Below, in pieces: positions 5,791 through 8,225 of a DNA stretch of 8,225 nt (the stretch's first letter is position 1; the number at the start of each line of letters is the position of its first letter). This DNA is from Sodalis-like endosymbiont of Proechinophthirus fluctus (GTDB lineage Bacteria; Pseudomonadota; Gammaproteobacteria; Enterobacterales; Enterobacteriaceae). Location of the stretch: positions 95,050-103,274 of the forward strand of contig NZ_LECR01000003.1 of assembly GCF_001602625.1 (NCBI RefSeq). The letters are read 5' to 3'. Position numbers and translations under genes: made by a program. The notes under the pieces were generated by a model that was not told where the DNA came from, searched no databases, and saw only the letters and a list, made by a program, of their open reading frames with translations.

Positions 5791-7273
5791 GCTTCCTCCG
5801 CTCATTTTTTTTCTTGAGATGGCTCATTAGCCATTTACGTTTACGCAGTTGCGTTGGCGTCAGGATATTACGCCGGCTGGCAAAGGGGTTAGTGGCCTCA
5901 TTGAACTGAATACGAATTGGAGTACCCATAATCTCCAATGAGCGGCGAAAATAGTTCATCAGATAACGTTTATAGCTATCCGGCAGATCTTTAACCTGCG
6001 TGCCGTGAATTACAACGATCGGCGGATTGTAACCGCCGGCATGGGCATACTTGGGTTTTATGCGCCGTCCGCGCACCAGTCTTGGTTGATGTTCATCAAC
6101 CGCCATGTGCATGATGCGCGTCAGTAATGCCGTGCTCACCCGCTTGGTGGCACACTGATACGCTTCATTCACCGATTCAAATAGATTGTCGATGCCACTG
6201 CCGTGCAGGGCCGAAATGAAATGCACGCGGGCAAAATCGATAAAACCCAGACAGTGATCCAGATCTTGTTTGACGTCATCGCGCGTTTCTCTAGATAGGC
6301 CATCCCATTTATTGACCGCGATCACCAGCGAACGCCCGCTATTGAGAATAAAGCCCAGTAGCGACAAATCCTGATCGGAAATACCTTCGTAGGCGTCAAC
6401 TACCAGCAACACCACATTGGCATCTTCGATAACCTGCAGAGTCTTGATGACGGAAAATTTCTCCACTGTTTCCGTGATCTTACCGCGCTTGCGCACGCCG
6501 GCGGTGTCGATCAAGACATATTCTCGCTCGTCACGCACCATAGGAATATAAATGCTGTCGCGGGTGGTGCCTGGCATATCATACACCACCACGCGCTCTT
6601 CGCCGAGAATGCGGTTGATCAGCGTGGATTTACCGACGTTGGGACGGCCGACAATCGCCAGCTTTATCGGCAGCGATTGCGGGTCAAAGGACTCTTCCTT
6701 ATGTGCCAGCGACTCGGTTTCATCGTCCGTCCAAGGTTCAAATTCGTTCTCACTTCCCGCGTCGTCCATCGACAGGCCATCGCTCACCAGCGGCAGCAGG
6801 ACATGCTCCAGCAGGCTATTGATACCGTGCCCGTGCGAGGCGGCGATAGGCACGACGTCGCCCATGGCCAAGGCATAAAAATCGCCCACGGCGCTATCGG
6901 CATTGATCCCGTCGGTTTTATTGGCGACGATGACCGTTGTTTTCTTGCGGCTACATAGATGCCTAGCGATGCCTTGGTCGGCCGCCATCAACCCGGCACG
7001 CCCGTCCACCATAAACAACACAATATCAGCCTCTTCAATCGCCACCAGCGATTGCCCGGCCACATGGATCTCAACCCCTTCTTCCGTGCCATCAATACCG
7101 CCGGTGTCGATAACGATAAATTCATAGCCTTCCCATTTGGCACGACCATACTTTCGATCGCGCGTCAATCCCGGAAAATCCGCCACCAGCGCATCACGGG
7201 TGCGCGTCAGTCGATTGAATAGAGTGGATTTTCCTACATTCTGGCGCCCGACCAGTGCGACGACAGGTATCAT
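5777..7273 (-). CDS. der: Ribosome-associated double GTPase Der (EngA)
   Basis: Der is an essential GTPase that helps mature the 50S ribosomal subunit. The 498-residue product has the expected order. GTPase domain 1 has G1 GRQNVGKS at 9-16, DTGG at 56-59 and NKTD at 118-121. An acidic linker follows (about 165-197). GTPase domain 2 has GRPNVGKS at 209-216, DTAG at 256-259 and NKWD at 321-324. A C-terminal KH-like domain (about 382-480) includes [17 protein letters not shown]. The start is the ATG at 7273, with GAGG about 9 bases upstream, giving MIPVVALVG like E. coli MVPVVALVG; the more upstream ATG at 7315 adds 14 unrelated residues. E. coli Der has 490 residues; here the end is extended by an Arg/Lys-rich tail, ERRKHGAL. 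One oddity is Gln for the usual Pro in the first G1 motif. It lies downstream of bamB and overlaps yfgJ. Confidence 0.97.
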   Translation of the reverse strand: MIPVVALVGRQNVGKSTLFNRLTRTRDALVADFPGLTRDRKYGRAKWEGYEFIVIDTGGIDGTEEGVEIHVAGQSLVAIEEADIVLFMVDGRAGLMAADQGIARHLCSRKKTTVIVANKTDGINADSAVGDFYALAMGDVVPIAASHGHGINSLLEHVLLPLVSDGLSMDDAGSENEFEPWTDDETESLAHKEESFDPQSLPIKLAIVGRPNVGKSTLINRILGEERVVVYDMPGTTRDSIYIPMVRDEREYVLIDTAGVRKRGKITETVEKFSVIKTLQVIEDANVVLLVVDAYEGISDQDLSLLGFILNSGRSLVIAVNKWDGLSRETRDDVKQDLDHCLGFIDFARVHFISALHGSGIDNLFESVNEAYQCATKRVSTALLTRIMHMAVDEHQPRLVRGRRIKPKYAHAGGYNPPIVVIHGTQVKDLPDSYKRYLMNYFRRSLEIMGTPIRIQFNEATNPFASRRNILTPTQLRKRKWLMSHLKKKNERRKHGAL

Positions 7274-7326
7274 TTTTACAACCTCATCAGGTAAAAACGG
7301 GTAATACACCAGCAATAATAGGACTG

Positions 7327-7335
7327 ATTATATCA
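7327..7335 (-). promoter_or_regulatory. Extended -10 promoter of der
   Basis: On the minus strand TGATATAAT is a perfect TATAAT (7332-7327) preceded by TGN, an extended -10 element that can work without a good -35. No good -35 is seen at 16-18 bases. Transcription would start near 7320, leaving a leader of about 47 bases before the der ATG. The element is also the centre of the palindrome CTGATATAATCAG (7324-7336). Confidence 0.6.
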
Positions 7336-7336
7336 G

Positions 7337-7369
7337 AAAAAACAGCTTCTAAATATGTCAGGAGCTGTT
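7337..7369 (-). terminator. Intrinsic terminator after bamB
   Basis: On the minus strand AACAGCT (7369-7363) pairs with AGCTGTT (7347-7341) around a 15-base loop. The 3' arm runs into six consecutive T residues (7342-7337). It lies 47 bases after the bamB stop and immediately before the der -10 element. The stem is short with a moderate GC content, so termination may be partial and allow bamB-der read-through. Confidence 0.6.
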
Positions 7370-7415
7370 GCGGGAAGCGTCAATCTTGCTACCTGCGCCG
7401 GATGGCCAGCACACC

Positions 7416-8225
7416 TCAACGAGTAATAGCGTAAACCTCGCCATTTTTCGCCTGCACGACAAGTTTATCGCCGGCGACGATGGGGATTGCAAGAAGACCG
7501 GCGCTATCCACTTTTTGCTGAGCGACAAACCGGCCATCATCGGTGTTAATCCAATGTAGATAGCCTTCCGAGTCGCCGGTAACAATATAGCCATTATACA
7601 GCACCGGAGAGGTCAAATTGCGGTGCTGCAGATCGCTCTGGCACCATAGGGTCACACCGCCCTGGGTATCCACAGCAATTACCCGATCGTTCTGGTCCAC
7701 CAGGTAGATTCGCCCGCCGTCCACCAGCAGATTAGTGACGGAACCGATTTCCCGTGACCATATTACCTGGCCGGAGCGCAGATCCAGCGCCACAAGGTTG
7801 CCGTTATAGGCCAGGGCATAAACGACGCCATTGACTACAACCGGCGTCGTTTGCACATCTTTGATACGGGCGATTTCAGTCGCGCCGATGTGCTGCGGGA
7901 TACGCTGCTGCCAAATTAGCTGGCCCTGATTGATCATGATCACGTTTACGTGGCCGTTATCGCTGCCCACGATAGCAGCGCCAAACGCCGTTGTAGGAGA
8001 GGATGCGCCGCGCAGAGTTAGCGGTGGCACATCGAAGGTAACGGTCCATTTCACTGCGCCATCGGTTTCATTAAGCGCCTGCAGCATGCCATTGCTGGTA
8101 TGTACCAGTACCACGCCGTCACTCACCACCGGTGTGGACAGGGCTTCGCCGGCAACCGTCGTCTCCCAAGCAAGGCTGCCATCCTGTGCGTCGAGGGAGT
8201 AGACTTTAGCCAGCTCGCTGCCCAC
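7416..8225 (-). CDS. bamB: Outer-membrane assembly lipoprotein BamB (5' end outside window)
   Basis: BamB is a periplasm-facing lipoprotein of the BAM complex. It binds BamA and helps insert beta-barrel proteins into the outer membrane. The 269 residues seen are the C-terminal two thirds of an eight-bladed beta-propeller (E. coli BamB has 392), built of PQQ/WD-like repeats such as VYSLDAQDGSLAWET, LQALNETDGAVKWT, LVALDLRSGQVIWSR, VIAVDTQGGVTLW and LHWINTDDGRFVAQQ. The blocks LRGASSPTTAFGAAIVG, YNGNLVALDLRSGQ and LYNGYIVTGDSEGYLHWI closely follow the E. coli protein from memory, and the C-terminus VYAITR is the normal end. The signal peptide and lipobox lie off the right edge, so the GTG at the window border is only an internal codon. 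No frame damage is seen. der follows downstream after a terminator and its own promoter. Confidence 0.96.
   Translation of the reverse strand: MGSELAKVYSLDAQDGSLAWETTVAGEALSTPVVSDGVVLVHTSNGMLQALNETDGAVKWTVTFDVPPLTLRGASSPTTAFGAAIVGSDNGHVNVIMINQGQLIWQQRIPQHIGATEIARIKDVQTTPVVVNGVVYALAYNGNLVALDLRSGQVIWSREIGSVTNLLVDGGRIYLVDQNDRVIAVDTQGGVTLWCQSDLQHRNLTSPVLYNGYIVTGDSEGYLHWINTDDGRFVAQQKVDSAGLLAIPIVAGDKLVVQAKNGEVYAITR

Noticed and set aside
1..8225. CRISPR array, insertion sequence, tRNA or rRNA genes
   Set aside because: No regularly spaced repeats, transposase fragments with terminal inverted repeats, cloverleaf-like sequences or rRNA motifs were seen on either strand.

Overview
The window reads as a piece of a gammaproteobacterial (Enterobacterales) chromosome that is losing genes. 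Intact housekeeping genes (mqo, bamB, der) closely match, from memory, their Escherichia coli counterparts. Between them lie about 3.8 kb of broken genes full of stop codons and small frameshifts. Genes frozen mid-decay next to healthy essential genes are typical of recently host-restricted insect symbionts such as Sodalis. Assignment to a Sodalis-like organism is an inference from this pattern, not something the sequence proves.

Layout, left to right. Positions 1-181 are an AT-rich control region with a good sigma-70 promoter and a terminator-like stem-loop in the mqo leader. Positions 182-1801 (+) encode malate:quinone oxidoreductase, intact. Positions 1806 to about 2620 (+) are a broken and 5'-truncated zinc-type (MDR) dehydrogenase or quinone reductase that starts 4 bases after mqo. 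Positions 2621-3120 hold open-frame fragments I cannot name. Positions 3131-3582 (+) are a GNAT acetyltransferase pseudogene with one stop and two frameshifts. Positions 3583-4296 hold another unrecognised fragment, a 20-base palindrome and non-coding sequence. Positions 4297-5286 (+) are a protealysin-like M4 metalloprotease pseudogene, and 5341-5592 (+) a pseudogene resembling its inhibitor emfourin, with a strong stem-loop between them.

From 5518 to the right edge the genes run on the minus strand in the order bamB (partial, 7416-8225), der (5777-7273) and yfgJ (5518-5790). A terminator and an extended -10 promoter separate bamB from der. The yfgJ start codon overlaps the end of der, which suggests coupled translation. 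This order matches bamB-der-yfgJ in E. coli.

Functionally, the surviving genes serve respiration (Mqo), outer-membrane assembly (BamB) and ribosome maturation (Der). The decayed ones (protease plus inhibitor, acetyltransferase, MDR reductase) are accessory functions a host-restricted bacterium can lose. I see no complete novel system. The most distinctive content is the fossil protease-inhibitor pair and the structured mqo leader.
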